From: Pegea sp. RAD2-039
Taxonomy: Eukaryota > Chordata > Thaliacea > Salpida > Salpidae
Length of the DNA: 64,000 nucleotides
Direction of reading: 5' to 3'
Assembly (NCBI GenBank): GCA_034620365.1
Contig: JAQGEQ010000084.1
Coordinates: forward strand, 2,914,001 to 2,978,000
Shown here: piece after piece, positions 33,201 through 45,210 of the stretch
Numbering within the stretch: the first letter of the stretch is position 1
Layout of the letters: every line of letters starts with the position of its first letter
Notes under the pieces: generated by a model
Seen by the model: the letters and a program-made list of their open reading frames with translations, nothing else
What the model was told of the DNA's origin: nothing
Databases searched by the model: none
Made by a program: the position numbers and the translations under genes

Positions 33201-36200
33201 CAATTCTTTATCTAATCTGAACTTTAAGTATCCTTCAAAATCTATCTGCTAACTAAATTGCTTGTTTGTTAAACAGCCGGACTGGTGTTATTTCTGGAGG
33301 ACAATTGCACGGAAATCCTCAAGATTATGCCTGGGGCCAAAACGCATTTGATAATATTATTTCACAAGTGAGAAAGAGCTTTCAATATTTTATCGTATTT
33401 AATAGGTTGAAATTTGTTAGCAACTTAATTTTCATCCGCTAGATGTCACTCACGACTTGTTGGTTTATATGCTAACGTTGAACTTGATTAGTGCAATTCT
33501 TTTTAGCAGATTAATAATCTCAGATGTTACTTTTGAACAACATTTTTAAACTTATAATATTCAGATGCGTAAAGTTTGTTATGTTTTTCTATTTGCTAAT
33601 TTTAAAATTTTTTATTTGATTTCTTAATCAGAATTTAATTGCTTTTTTTAAAAAGAATTTGAAAGCTTTAAACTTTTGAGTTGATGTCATCGAGGTATGC
33701 TCTTTATCAATCTCTTATTTTTATTTATTGAATAAATTTTAAGATTAAAGATTGAAATTTAGATTAAAAATATTAAAATTTTATTAAATAGAAAACAAGA
33801 AAATGGAATTTTTTTGAGTTGATTTCAAAGAAAAGTTTTTATTTTCGTTTTCAGCTTTTTCTTTAAATTTTTATTAAAAATTTCACGAATTATTTCAGCT
33901 ATGGGAACAATCTGAATTTGAAAGTTAATAACTTTGTTGTTTGTTTGTTAATTTGCTTCTAATACAAACATGAACTTTTTCTAACCTCTTCAAATTCTCT
34001 TGTTTTGCATAAAAATTACACAAAAGATGGTTCAGTAAATATTTCTCTATTTGTTATATTTAAAAAATATTAAAAGTTTTCTCCAGATAAATTTTCTTGA
34101 TAAAATGTTCACTTATAAAAAGAATATTTTTGATATTTTATTTTGTTATCCTCAAAAGTTTTTGATCTTTTCAACTTCTGAACTTTCATATTAACTCATG
34201 CGTCTGTTCTGCTATAAAAATAAACCCTTTTTTTACTCTGTCTCAAAGATTTGATAAATATAATTCGCTCATTTGATGTTTATCACCAAGAAGTGTTTGA
34301 ATGATTAATAAGAGTAGAAAAAGAACAATTGCAATTTATCAAAATTCTTTTGTTTTCAATATACACATCAAGTCAAGTTGTCGCTTCAACCTCTACTAAA
34401 GTGATCATCTTACTATTTGCTTGATAGTAGTTAAACCACGATATTTTCATGCAAATACTTCTGTTGAGTTGAAAAGGTAAATAACTTGCTCACAATTTTG
34501 ATGATTGTCAAATAAATCGAATAAAAACTTCTCTACAAGTTTATTTTCTTTCATTACTCCAAAAACCTTATAATACTTCTCAGTCCAAATTATTTATTTC
34601 GAAAAATTTTAATATTATCCTACAACAACTTTCTACATCATTTAAAGTCTTCTATCTTATTTCCTGATCACCTTTTTTACAGACAACCATTATTAGGTTT
34701 TATCTTTTAAACGGCTTATCAACGTATATTTACCCTATCAGCTTTGACCTCGATAACCTTTAACAACTATTAATAGCAAAATTTGAAGTAAGGGGTAATA
34801 TATGCAAGACAGTGATGTATTATGTATGTTATTAAACAGCCAGCCAGCAACTTACTGCTCGTATCTGTACTTTCGACACCACTACAACCTTTCTATGAAC
34901 TTCCAATCTTTTTTCTTGTATCTGTCTTTCTAATAGCTTTTCTTGATCAGATATTTACCGATTTTCTTTTAGTTTTCTCTCTCATTTTCTATCAGACTAT
35001 CTTTTTTTTTGCATTGAATATTGTTAAGTAAATAAAGACTGACTAACCAATAGAAGGGAGCAATTGGCGGTGGTTAGATTTTCTTATTTCTTCATTTACT
35101 TAAAGAGTGTTTAGTGATTTCATTTTACTGCAAATGGAAGCTAGCGTATTTGAAATAGTTTAATGACGATGTTTTATTCATTAGTCTCAGTATTTAGTCC
35201 TTGAATATAAATTTAAGGCTTCTGCTTCTCTATAATATTTATTCTTTTATTTTACTTAAAATTTTTATCAAGCGAAAAGCAAATTAGATTATTCAAATCT
35301 TGTTTTGGTGGAATCAATCGTATACTGAACTTTACAAAACCACCGAAAGCCCGATAATTTCACACTTAAATCTAAATTGAATTTCGAAAAGCGTGAAATT
35401 AGTTTGTCCTCTAAACCTTTTCAAATATTAAAAGGGTTTCGTTTTTTAATAAGTAAAAAAAATTCGATTTAAAATTTATAAATTTTGTGAAATTATTTTT
35501 CAATTATTAAAAAATCTCTGTTTAATAGCTTGTAGATGAGTTTAATTTCATTTTCATCATAATTTTTGATTTAATTTTATCTTAAGCTGTTCATCTAAGA
35601 TTTGTTTTAGAGGGTCTTTGAATTTAATTACGAAATAATTGAAAAAAAACCAAAAGATTTCTTCTGTGCTTTTAAATGTTAAAACTTTTTTTAATTTTGA
35701 TTTTTTTTTCATCAGCTGACAGTCACTAATTGTTTAATAAATTTGAAGTAATATGGTTTCAATAGCAGACTGCCTTGAACAAATTACTAATGCGTTACAG
35801 CTGCTTGGACAATTGGACAATGTAGGACCACCACCTGCAAGCTCTGAGACCATTGAAGGTCTGCCCACTGTTAAAATTACGAAAAAAAATGTTGGTAAGT
35901 ACAACTTGTTGTAATCAAGCAAATATTTGAGTATTTCGAAAATTCTTCATTTGATTGAAAGAAACAAACTTCTTATCTTCTAAACTTTTTAATTAATAAA
36001 TTAAAATTAGTTCTTTTGATGCTCCTGGTTCTACTGGATGCAGATTTGTTTGTTTTTTTGGTTCCATTTGCTTCAGGCACATTTACTTCTCTCATGACAT
36101 TTCTGATGTTAATTTCAATTTCTTTACCTGATGTCCTTTTGAACTGTCTTTGCTATGTTAAGAAGAGCATGACCATTTGGTTCAGTATAAGGTCATCGCA

Positions 36201-38492
36201 TCTATACACAAAAAGCTTTTAACCGATAACTTTCAAACCTTATCACCTTCAACTTTTATCTCTTCAAATTCGATGAATGAAACTGTTGTTTATAATCTGC
36301 TGATTTGATATCATCATACAAATATTAAAACTCATCTTTTCCAATAATAATCCATTTAATTTCTTCTTTTACCATTTTCTGCTATTATAAATCACTTTTC
36401 TACAATAGTGGAAAATTTTTATTTGATTTTATGATCTAAACAATCGTTGATGACCTTAAATTGAATAAAAGTATTTTGAAATTGTCAATCTTTCTATTTC
36501 AATTTGATAAATCACATTGTGAAGCTTCCGTACGCTTTAACGCCATTTCCTTTCACCTATAAACCTTTTCCGCAGTTGACAAATACTCTTATTTCACCTT
36601 CAGCACCTATTAGCTTCTTTTAATCATTTTATTGTATCAAATTACGGTTCGGAAACTTTTTTTTATTTTTAAGATTGATAGTTTTATAAAATTTTCTTCA
36701 AATTTAAATCTTTTTTAAAGTTTCTAGAAACTTATTTAAATTTTTGACACTTTTTAATAATTGTGTTCAGATATTCAAATGTTATTTGAAACTCTTCAAA
36801 AGTGTGGAACTTTTTTCTTATTACTAGTCAAGTAGTTGCTGAAAGATTTCTAATTTTAAGACTTCATTATTCATCATTTTACAAATTCTCTGGAATTTTC
36901 TAACTTTCCAACTTTTCAATTCAAATGTTTCAGTTACACGTTCTTTACATTTTTACTACAAAAACTCATCTATTAATCTGAAAATAGTGACTCAATCTCT
37001 AATTGTTTCTTTATTCTAATTTCTTCATTTTATAAGAAACTGAATTTTTCTTGCTAGAAATTGAATCCTAGAATCGATTAAATTAGTTTTTTTATTTATT
37101 TCAATCTTTACCCAACTCCACTTGGGTTTCTAACCAACGCTGCCAGTATCGCACATCAACTTCGCTCTCACGTTACTTGATCATCACGCGATCTTCAGTT
37201 CATTGTTGAAATTAACTTCTTATATTTGATTTGCGTTTACAGGGTTCATATCAAGGTTGTCATATCCACTTTATTCTCGTCTCCTCTTATTTTCTTACTT
37301 TTAAATGTTCAAATATTAAAATGTCAAAGATTTTCCATTGACAGCTGCCTTCTTTCAGCTTTCTCTGACCTACCAATGAACTCTTTTAGTTGTTCGCCTT
37401 TTGTCGTGATTTTATACTCGCAACGAAGTTCATTAAAAGTTTAAACTTCTTTGCTTATAACCGCCCGCCTCCCAGTCACCCTGGTTGTTGTCACTTCACC
37501 ACAATTACCAGCATATCTGGTTGGTTTTCAACCACACCTTACTTATCAAATCTAATTACCACCAGCAATTTCAATTCATAAGCAATAAACAAATTTTATT
37601 GAGACAAGAGACAGTAAAAAGCCATTAAATGTTGTTGATGTAACTTGAACTTTTATATTTCAAGTAAAATGAAAGTTTGAGATTTACTTAATCGAGATGA
37701 ATTGTTATTTCATTTGTAAACTTCACGTCAAATCAGTTACAACTTTCTCCGTCAAATTTCACTTCTTTACTTCCCCGAGTTTTAATATCTAACTAGTCAT
37801 CTTGCCATGACGTCATATGATCGAGACTTCGACTGAAGTGTTTGTAGAGTGGTGTGAATTGATGTGTAATCTCCTTCTATTCTCTTCACAATCGACAACA
37901 TACAGATGTTCTCCTTCATCAATTGAAGCTTCGATTAAACATCGCTTTTCATCTTTAGATGACCTCACTGAATGTTCTGTGTGTATGGAATCCTTCAAAC
38001 TAGATGAAGAAGCGAAGAAAATGCCATGTAATCATCTATTTCATCTCGAATGCATCACTCCCTGGCTACAGCGGGTTAGTTTATCCTTTCATTCACCAAT
38101 TCCACATCAAAATAACTTTCTTTCAGCACAATACTTGTCCGATTTGTCGCAAGCAAGTCGGAAATTCTGCTTCTTCGAACCGTCGACCACATGGAAGTAT
38201 CACCCTCGGCGGTGGAACCAGTGGCAGCGGGACTTCGATACAAATAGAGCCGCAGGTTAACTTACGGCGAATGGATCTTACTCCTTCAGTGTCCGATTCT
38301 TTTGTCATCTCCCCTCTTTCTTCATTGCAACCTTTCGCTGAGAATGCCGACATCCAACCCTTGAGAAGAAGAGGGGCCTCTAGTTACTTCTTTAATAGTT
38401 TGAGAAATCGATGGAGTCAGGGAAGAAGCAGCAATGAAAATGATCAGCAGCCGCCAGCCAATCAAAATCATCACGAGGATGAAACAGATTAA
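30288..38492 (+). CDS. RNF126: RNF126/RNF115-type RING-H2 E3 ubiquitin ligase
   Basis: Twelve exons: 30288-30380, 30436-30515, 31486-31522, 31604-31691, 32130-32214, 32402-32464, 33087-33133, 33191-33227, 33277-33367, 35801-35894, 37959-38074, 38127-38492; 398 residues with consistent phases. Family members attach ubiquitin to misfolded, mislocalised or endocytosed proteins; the N-terminal zinc finger binds ubiquitin or BAG6. The N-terminal finger is C19xxC22...C35xxC38 (CYIC, CPSC). The family-specific block NPQDYAWGQNAFDNIISQLL, then GQLDNVGPPPA and LPTVKITKKNV, leads into the RING: C244, C247, C262, H264, H267, C270, C281, C284, a complete RING-H2. The Gly/Pro/Ser-rich middle typical of vertebrates is replaced by a short, diverged stretch. 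The C-terminal tail after the RING (about 110 residues, Ser/Gln/Asn rich, ending in acidic residues) is longer than usual. Exons 7 and 8 are the least certain; exon 8 (37 nt) was needed to keep phase. Introns hold a SINE and a LINE fragment. Confidence 0.88.
31025..31102 (+). other. tRNA-like head of SINE copy 3 (RNA polymerase III promoter)
   Basis: The 78-nt head begins GTGTCCA (31025-31031) and ends TGGACAC (31096-31102), a perfect 7-bp acceptor-like stem. A T-arm-like hairpin, TGGG-TTTGAT-CCCA, contains a B-box match (GGGTTTGATCCC). A weak A-box match lies at about 31037-31050. The anticodon arm is not convincing, so this is a tRNA-derived SINE head, not a tRNA gene. Confidence 0.65.
31025..31425 (+). 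repeat. SINE copy 3, full-length with tRNA-like head
   Basis: Lies in intron 2 of the RING gene, ending about 60 bp before exon 3. It has a tRNA-like head (next entry), a linker with CGGGTAGAAGGGCCCTGTTA, the shared SINE core (GAGTTGGAGCC, CAGCTCCTGCGACGCTAGCC, GTCTGTCTGTTCTGCTGC, GAGAGTGGAACCCTGCT) and the 3' end GTGGGCCAAAAAAAC. This is the best copy for defining the family. Confidence 0.8.
31780..32090 (-). mobile_element. LINE family B, 3' end fragment
   Basis: Lies in intron 4 of the RING gene. It shares with 14760-14840, 24950-25060 and 40380-40480 the blocks AACACAAAACAATATGAGCAG (approximately) and GAACACA...ACAA, plus an ATTTATTTATTTT tail at the low-coordinate side. It is 5'-truncated. 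Confidence 0.6.
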
Positions 38493-40369
38493 TTTGAAAA
38501 GAAGAAGAATTGATATCTATTTTGAAAATTTCAGGAAACGTTGATATTTTATACTACTTAAATCACATACATCTTCCAAAGACTTTTCTCTATTTATCCG
38601 GCATTCTTTTCAATTCATTTAATTTTAAAAAGGTATTTCCAATCTTCTGAAAAGCATTCTGATAACTTGATGTCTACCACCAAACACCACGGTTTTTTTC
38701 CCCTCTTCTTTATTTCTGTTATCCCAATTCTTTTATGCAAAATAATTATTTGGAAAGTTTTCTATTGTTTCCACGCAAAAGGTTTAACATTTCAAAATGT
38801 TTGTGATATTTATGAGTTGGTTGGGTATATGAGTATGTATACCCACTAATAACCTCATCAAATACAATCTTGATAACTTAATTTCCTTTTTTTAACATGT
38901 AAAAAGACAACGTTTAGAGATTCAGACAGTTTTACTGAGCTTGCTTCTGTTCACTGAAGAATAATTGTGCAACTATTCAAGAAATGTTAATTATTTGTTT
39001 TTCAAAATTACTTGCTTCATATAAATAGACTGCTTTAGTTATAAACTGACTGTGGTTTGAAATCAATTGATTAAAAAAGTTATTAAAAATGAATTTGATT
39101 TAGATTGAAATTATTTATGAAAAAAAAACTTATCATATAAGTTCAGATTATTTGAATTCGTATAATTATCCAGAGTTATTTTATATAAGAGCTTTTACTG
39201 TGGATTAAATCAAAATAAAAAAGCTGAGAAACTAGTAAAATATTTGGGGTTGGTTCTGTTTGTATGCAATTTCTGTTAAAAAATTAGGATTTATAAGAAG
39301 GTTTCAAATTTCATTTGCTTCAAGTCACTAACAGCTTGTATCATTAGTAAAAGTTTAACATTTTTATCATCATTTTAATGTAAAATTTTAATATAAATTG
39401 TTTTAAGATCATGAATATAATGTGTACAGTATAATGTATACTTCACATTGTAAAATTATAAAAAAAATCAACGTGAATTACACTTTAAAACTTCTTAGTT
39501 GGACCACTTATTTTGTTTTTAAAAGAAGTCTAGCATTTATTCAAATTTTATCCAATAATGGTGATATTGATTGGAGATTTTCTTAAGTTAGCTACTTGAG
39601 ATTCTTAATACCATCTTCATATCAATTTACAGAGGCGCTTCTATAACAACAGCCTGCTAATCTAAAGAAAAGTTCATGAAAGCATTTCTCGTAAGAATAA
39701 TTGAAAATATTTAAGCTTCCAAATTCATTTTTCAGAAAGTTTTTAAATTTTTAAAAAGTCTTATTTAATATTTTTCTTTATGTTGATCTTTTTAAATGAA
39801 CAATAAAACTTAAAAGTACGATCTCAAGAATTGTAAGAGTTAAACAAAGTATTTTGAAAGAGGTATTTTAATACTTGAAAATTTTATCTCAAGACATCAG
39901 TCATATGATAGAGAGGTTTTAAATTGACTTCGATACCTATAAAAACCAAATTCTGAATCATTCAATAGCTTGTAATCTATGTGATATCTAAATGTTTCTC
40001 AGTATTTACTTAGTTGGTTCATTCAATGAATAAAAGCCTCTTTTCTTACTTGAAAGCCGAAAATAACTACAGACTTAACTGTGTGTCATCATATATCTCA
40101 ACAGTCATTTTAGTTTTTGAAAGTATGAAGAATTTAATTAATAATATCACATTTAAAAGTTAATTCTTTAAACTTTGTTATTATTTTCTTAAATTTCTTC
40201 TAGAGTACTTATTTTATATTCGCAGCTTACAATAAAGATAAAGAAAATAAGATATTGAAATATTATCTCCAGTTTTCATTTTTATTGAACTTATTTTCAG
40301 GTTGAAAATCACTGCATTAAGAAATATACATTTAAGAAAATTCTGTTTTATTTGTCTATTGATGACTGA
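38493..40369. other. Spacer downstream of the RING gene
   Basis: The RING gene 3' untranslated region lies here. I see no second gene. Plus-strand open frame 38667-38849 has no domain or splice support. Confidence 0.45.
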
Positions 40370-42100
40370 AGACAGTAAAACATACAACTTTTATAACGAA
40401 CACAGAACAATATAACTATAGAGTAATAATGAAAGGTTATAAGTACCACAGTTCAACATGAGTAGTATAGAGAAAGATATATAAGCTGCAAAGGCTGGAT
40501 GGTATAGCAAAGTTTTGAATACAATAAAAAGCAAATCAGGTAAAGAAAATGATGAAAATGGCGGTATTATATATCAACAGACAACAAAATTGATTAAGTC
40601 TTTTTGAAATAGGTGATGAATTTGCTGTAGTGATAGAGTTGTAAAGAAGATTGCAAACCGTAGTTACCCTATTGAATAAGCTGTTACTCAACTGGTTTCT
40701 TTTAAAGTTATTAATAGGATTAGCTTCAAAAGACTAATGTGATAATCTATGAAAGATTGTAATCTGTAAGAAAGTCATCAAATGTTAGATGACAGAAACC
40801 ATTAACAATTTTAAATCTTAGTAAGAGGTTGGAGAAAAGATCTGGATATTGCAGGGATTTAATAGTATGCTTTGAAAAACGGTCTTTGAATGAGAAAAAG
40901 GGTAACTTTGGGCTAACTTTGGACGAACGCAAGTGGTGTAAAGTCTTAATAGTGTCCAAACATTTATGGTTTTACAAGATTTAATCTTTATATATGAAGC
41001 AACCGAACTTATTCTAAACAAATAATTCACGTGGTGAGCCCATTTTAAATCGTAAGAGATTAAAATTCCAAAGTATTTAATGACCGAATATTAGAAAATC
41101 GCATTGTTGTATAGATAAAAGTCATATGATTTTGGATTAGAGTTTAAGGTAGCTAGCTTGAGTTATCTGGATTTAAGCTTAGTTTAGTAGACTTTAAAGG
41201 ATCAAATGTAAAAAGTTTGGCATTGGCAAAATAATTCTGTGATACGCAGCGATTTAGGATATACAGATTATATATTGGATTAGAGTTTGAGGGCTTTCAC
41301 AGGAGGGGAAAACACTTTTTTGGTAGCTAGCTTGAGTTGTTTAGATTGAAGCCATAGATTAGTAAACTTCAAAGAATATTAAGTAGTAAAAGAGTCAGTA
41401 CTACAAAGTTTTAGGAGGTTAACAAAGAGTGTTAAAAATTTAAAAATATTTAATGATAAAAAACAGCTAGTAATTTCATTGATGTAGTAGTTGAATAGAA
41501 GAGGATAAACATTTTTGTTTTGGGAAGCACCATTAAGGACCCTAAAAATTAAAGAAAGCTATTTATGATGACCTGTTGTTGTCTATCTTTAAGAAAATGC
41601 TTAATCAAAGAGATATGAGTGGGATTAATGAAATAGTCGGGTTAATAGCTACCTAAGAGCTTTTACTAAAATGAGATGTGAAACTGAACCAGAAATTTTG
41701 CGAAAGTCTGTGTAGATGATATTAGTAGTCAGTTTATTTACTGAAGAAAATAGCCACTGGTAGAGACATAACAGCAGCTAATCAACGAAATATTTTTGAG
41801 AAAAGAACCCAACTTGATATTCAGGAAATAAATTTTTGCGTAGATGATGAGTCAGAGCTTTTTGCGAACTAGTCAATTTGCAGATCCGATAGAAGCTTCT
41901 AGTAAGTGAAGTTGGCTTAGTGGCTCATATCTATCTCCTTTGTCATGGACTGTGATAATGATGAAACTCTCCTACTAAAATAATTGGAGAATAATGAAGA
42001 ATTAAAGAGATGTAAAACAGGTTGCATCGTAGAATAAAAATATTGAAATCAGTAATTACAAAATCATCCATAAGATCCGATTTTTGATCTGATGTTTTTA
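40370..42100 (-). mobile_element. LINE family B copy (RT), with internal duplication
   Basis: On the minus strand: RT palm remnants near 41550-41480 (a broken VPQG box, then LLFNYYINEI-like residues across frames), then at 41040-40750 a well-preserved stretch: DLKWAHHVNYLFRISSVA, then LLRLYTTCVRPKLA, and after a frameshift FKIVNGFCHL. These are the 'DL.W..H' and 'LY...VRP.LEY' motifs that close non-LTR RT. The 3' end near 40375 matches the other copies. A segment of about 60 bp (CTAGCTTGAGTTATCTGG) at 41155 recurs at 41327, an internal duplication. Dead element. Confidence 0.72.
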
Positions 42101-42710
42101 GAATTGTTGTCTTAGGTGAAGACTTTTGGAAAGTTCAAGTTGTAAAGTTCAGCTTTTCCAAGATCATTGAGATATATGTTTCTATTTTCATCAGCAAGCG
42201 TTTAGATGATCGGGAACTCAATTTTTTAAACTTATAGAATTTATCAGATGAATGCAATAAGCTGTAAATTTCAATCATCCTGTTCTAGTGTCACTTATCA
42301 GCCTCAGCTTCCTAGCAAATCAATTTTATTGCTACAAATTATCAACTTTAGACTATGAGAGATACTTTTCATTTAACAGGGTGATTAGGGTGAGAGAGTT
42401 TCTAGTGAAAGAAAAATTTGAATAGAATTGTTTAGAATTTAGTTAAAACTTGTTGTTGAAATACTGTAACGATAACTCTTCATGTACTTCAGTAATTTCA
42501 AAAATATTTTGAAAAAGAGAAAAAAATCTAAATTTGCATAAACCTCAGCAGGTTCAAAGAACTTCAAAGCCACTTTTAAAGAGCAAACAAATCCCACCTG
42601 TTCTAGTATCAATGCGATCATGCCTATAGAGTTTAGTTTCATTTTTAATTTTTTTTATTTAAAAATCTGAATCAAAAACTTTGAAATTTTCAGCGATAGA
42701 AAAATAAATT
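42101..42710. other. Spacer downstream of TAF11
   Basis: Some of it may be LINE B sequence or TAF11 3' untranslated region. No gene seen; minus-strand frame 42439-42642 is unsupported. Confidence 0.4.
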
Positions 42711-43825
42711 TTAGACTTTTGGTGTTTTGGAAGATGAGTAAGGGAAAACATTTTTGCTTTGTAATCTTCTAACAGCTTCACGAATATGTTTTGGTTTGAC
42801 AGGAACCTGATCACCCAGTTGCTCCATCACATCCAGAGCTTCTTCCATAACCTCACCAATAAATACCTAAAAATTATCATTTAGATATGCTTGAAGCAAA
42901 TTTTGTGTTTCAATTTCAACCATTTAATGATTACAAAATACAGAATGATGTTTATAAAACTAAATAATTACTAAATAACCTTTGAAATTCCAGACATTGC
43001 TATTACAACATTTTGTGAGATTCCACATCCTGATATATTTTGCATCAGGCGTTTAAATCCAGCTTTAGGAAAAGAAGATCTCCTATACATCTCATATCTA
43101 CTAAGTTGATCTTCAGAAAAAGATTGTACCAGTCGTCTAAACAAAGTAAAAAGTCAGATAAATATGATTACAGCATGAAATTAATAAAAATGAAAGTTTA
43201 TAAGATATAATCTTTATAAAATATATTTTATTTATATTAAAAATATATCAAAAAGCTAAGTTTTTAACAAGAGTTAAGTTAAGAAAGGCATTTATAGACT
43301 ATATGAGAAATTAAAGTTGTAGCAGGTAGATAAAAATCTCACTAAAAGTTTATTTAAGAGCTTGTAAGACAACTTTTTAAGTTGTAATGTTACCAAATTT
43401 TAATATTAAAACATTTTAATAATTTACCATTCAATTGCTACATTTTTATAATATTCCCATAACTATCTATTAGTTTTAAATAATATTAAATATATTTATT
43501 AATAATAAATTATCAAATCATGCTGTATTTTTGCGTTAAAGATGAGAAAAATAATAAATTATTAACTACTACCATAAAAATTATTTCTAATAAATCTATT
43601 ATTTTGTTAACAATCTAGAATTTTCTATTTGAAAAAATTCCCTCACTGCATTTTGATTCTTTTTGCTGCTTCTGCCAATCTTTTCCTTTGCTTAGAAGTA
43701 TATGTTTCTGCTTTAGAGGTTGATGAGCTTTCAGATTTCTCTTCTTTCATCTTTTTGGCTTCACATGAAGCTGGAGATAAAGGTGCTGGCCTCTTTAAGT
43801 TATGAGAACTTTCTTCTTCATTCAT
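42711..43825 (-). CDS. TAF11: Transcription initiation factor TFIID subunit 11
   Basis: Three exons on the minus strand: 43825-43647, 43136-42980, 42866-42711; 163 residues, phases consistent, GT-AG borders. TAF11 pairs with TAF13 through a histone-like fold within TFIID in the nucleus. The N-terminal exon is a charged, disordered Lys/Glu/Ser stretch, as in other TAF11 proteins. The histone-fold part is nearly canonical: [20 protein letters not shown] (about 73-92), then [34 protein letters not shown], and [14 protein letters not shown]. Human TAF11 is about 211 residues, so only the disordered N terminus is shorter. An AG sits 2 nt upstream of the ATG, so the start codon is close to a possible splice acceptor. 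Confidence 0.94.
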
Positions 43826-45210
43826 TTCTGATAATTTCTAAACTTTTATTTAAAGTCTATAATATGCAAAATAGCTGTATTTATTTGTTATTAATTTAAT
43901 AATATTATTTAATGATGAAGCAAAAAAGAAAATTGAAGAAATTATATAACATTTCAATAATATTCAAAGTTAGAAAAAATAACTCATAAACAATTTTACA
44001 CTTTAATATAAACTTTATCTTTTGCTTATATAATGAGAAAGCAATTTGATTAAAAAATAAAGCACAAAAAAATTCAGCATACTAACATTAAATAGTTTTA
44101 CTCATTAAATATGAAATTAAACTTTCTAAAAGTTTAAAATATGATCAGAAAATCAAACAAATTTATTAGTAAAATAAAAGCACTAATTAATTATAAGAAA
44201 ATGAAGATTTAAATTACAATGTATCAAAATTAACAAGTTTCAGAAATTATAATTCAACTAAACCAACTATTTCTTAGTAAGCTACAAAATAAAATAGGTT
44301 AATTCCCTGCGTTGAGAGTTATCTATCCTCTTAAAATTTTTATTCTCATAGATTATATGAAAATAAAAAAAGTAATTTGGGTAACCAAATCTTCAATTTA
44401 TTATTTTTACGTTTGAAAAGAGTGTAAGAAGTCTTCTTTCAGTATTTTTCAGACTTAGGCAAGTTAATGAAGCTTATATTGTCGTAAAATATTTTATGTT
44501 CTCGAAATGTATTCGAACTATTTAACTAAACCAAACGAATTAGTTTTACTTTAGCTTCCTGAGATTATTATTTGTATACTAAACCTTTAAAGAAAATACT
44601 ATTATAATCCACATGTAAATATTATGTGTATTTTTGTTTTTAACAAATTTATTCTACTCTTAGTGTTAAAAAGTTAGAAATTATTCTGAAAAAAACTTTT
44701 GAACTTTGTTTTATTATCTGATAAGCTTTAGGGCAATTGATAGCTCAAATATTACTTATATACTGTTTCTCGCAATTTTGAAATATTTTGAAATTATTAT
44801 CATGTATTTTTATTGTTTTTTTTTTGTATATTTTAAGTTTTTTGTAAATGAAAAAATTGCTTATTTTCAGTAAATAAAATAAATTTCTAAGATATGTATT
44901 TAACTTTGCTCAAGAGACAAAGAACAATTTTTCCATCGATCCAATAATAAGCAATAGTGACATCACAATCATACAGTTTTGCTACGCATTTTTTACAGTT
45001 TTAATGAACTTATTTTGATGCGCTAGTGCTGGAATATTTTTTGGTACTTTATCTGCTCGATTCAATTCTAAAGTTTAATATTTTGCTTCAGTTCTGATCT
45101 ATTAATAAAATAACGGATTATTAGCAATTACTTTTGATCTATTGAGTTGGTTAATATATATATAAATTTATATATATTTTTAAGTTGGAAAACGTAAGAT
45201 TTGATTAAAG
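43826..45210. other. Divergent spacer between TAF11 and the Lys/Ser-rich gene
   Basis: Holds the promoters of TAF11 (minus) and the gene at 45211 (plus), which face away from each other. No specific element could be identified. No exon or repeat seen. Confidence 0.45.

Noticed and set aside
35734-35922. Minus-strand ORF, and an upstream AG acceptor at 35765 for RNF exon 10
   Set aside because: The plus-strand frame GQLDNVGPPPA is family sequence. Starting the exon at 35766 gives the wrong phase; the acceptor at 35800 gives ISQLLGQLDN, as in the family.
36016-36222. Hydrophobic 68-residue ORF in RNF intron 10
   Set aside because: Low-complexity translation of T-rich intron; no splice or domain support. 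The same applies to 37226-37581.
37909-37958. Alternative acceptor at 37908 for RING exon 11
   Set aside because: In the required phase it meets a TAG before the RING.
37817-38260. 147-residue ORF covering the RING motif
   Set aside because: It reads through an intron at 38075-38126 into another frame. The spliced frame gives the complete RING-H2.
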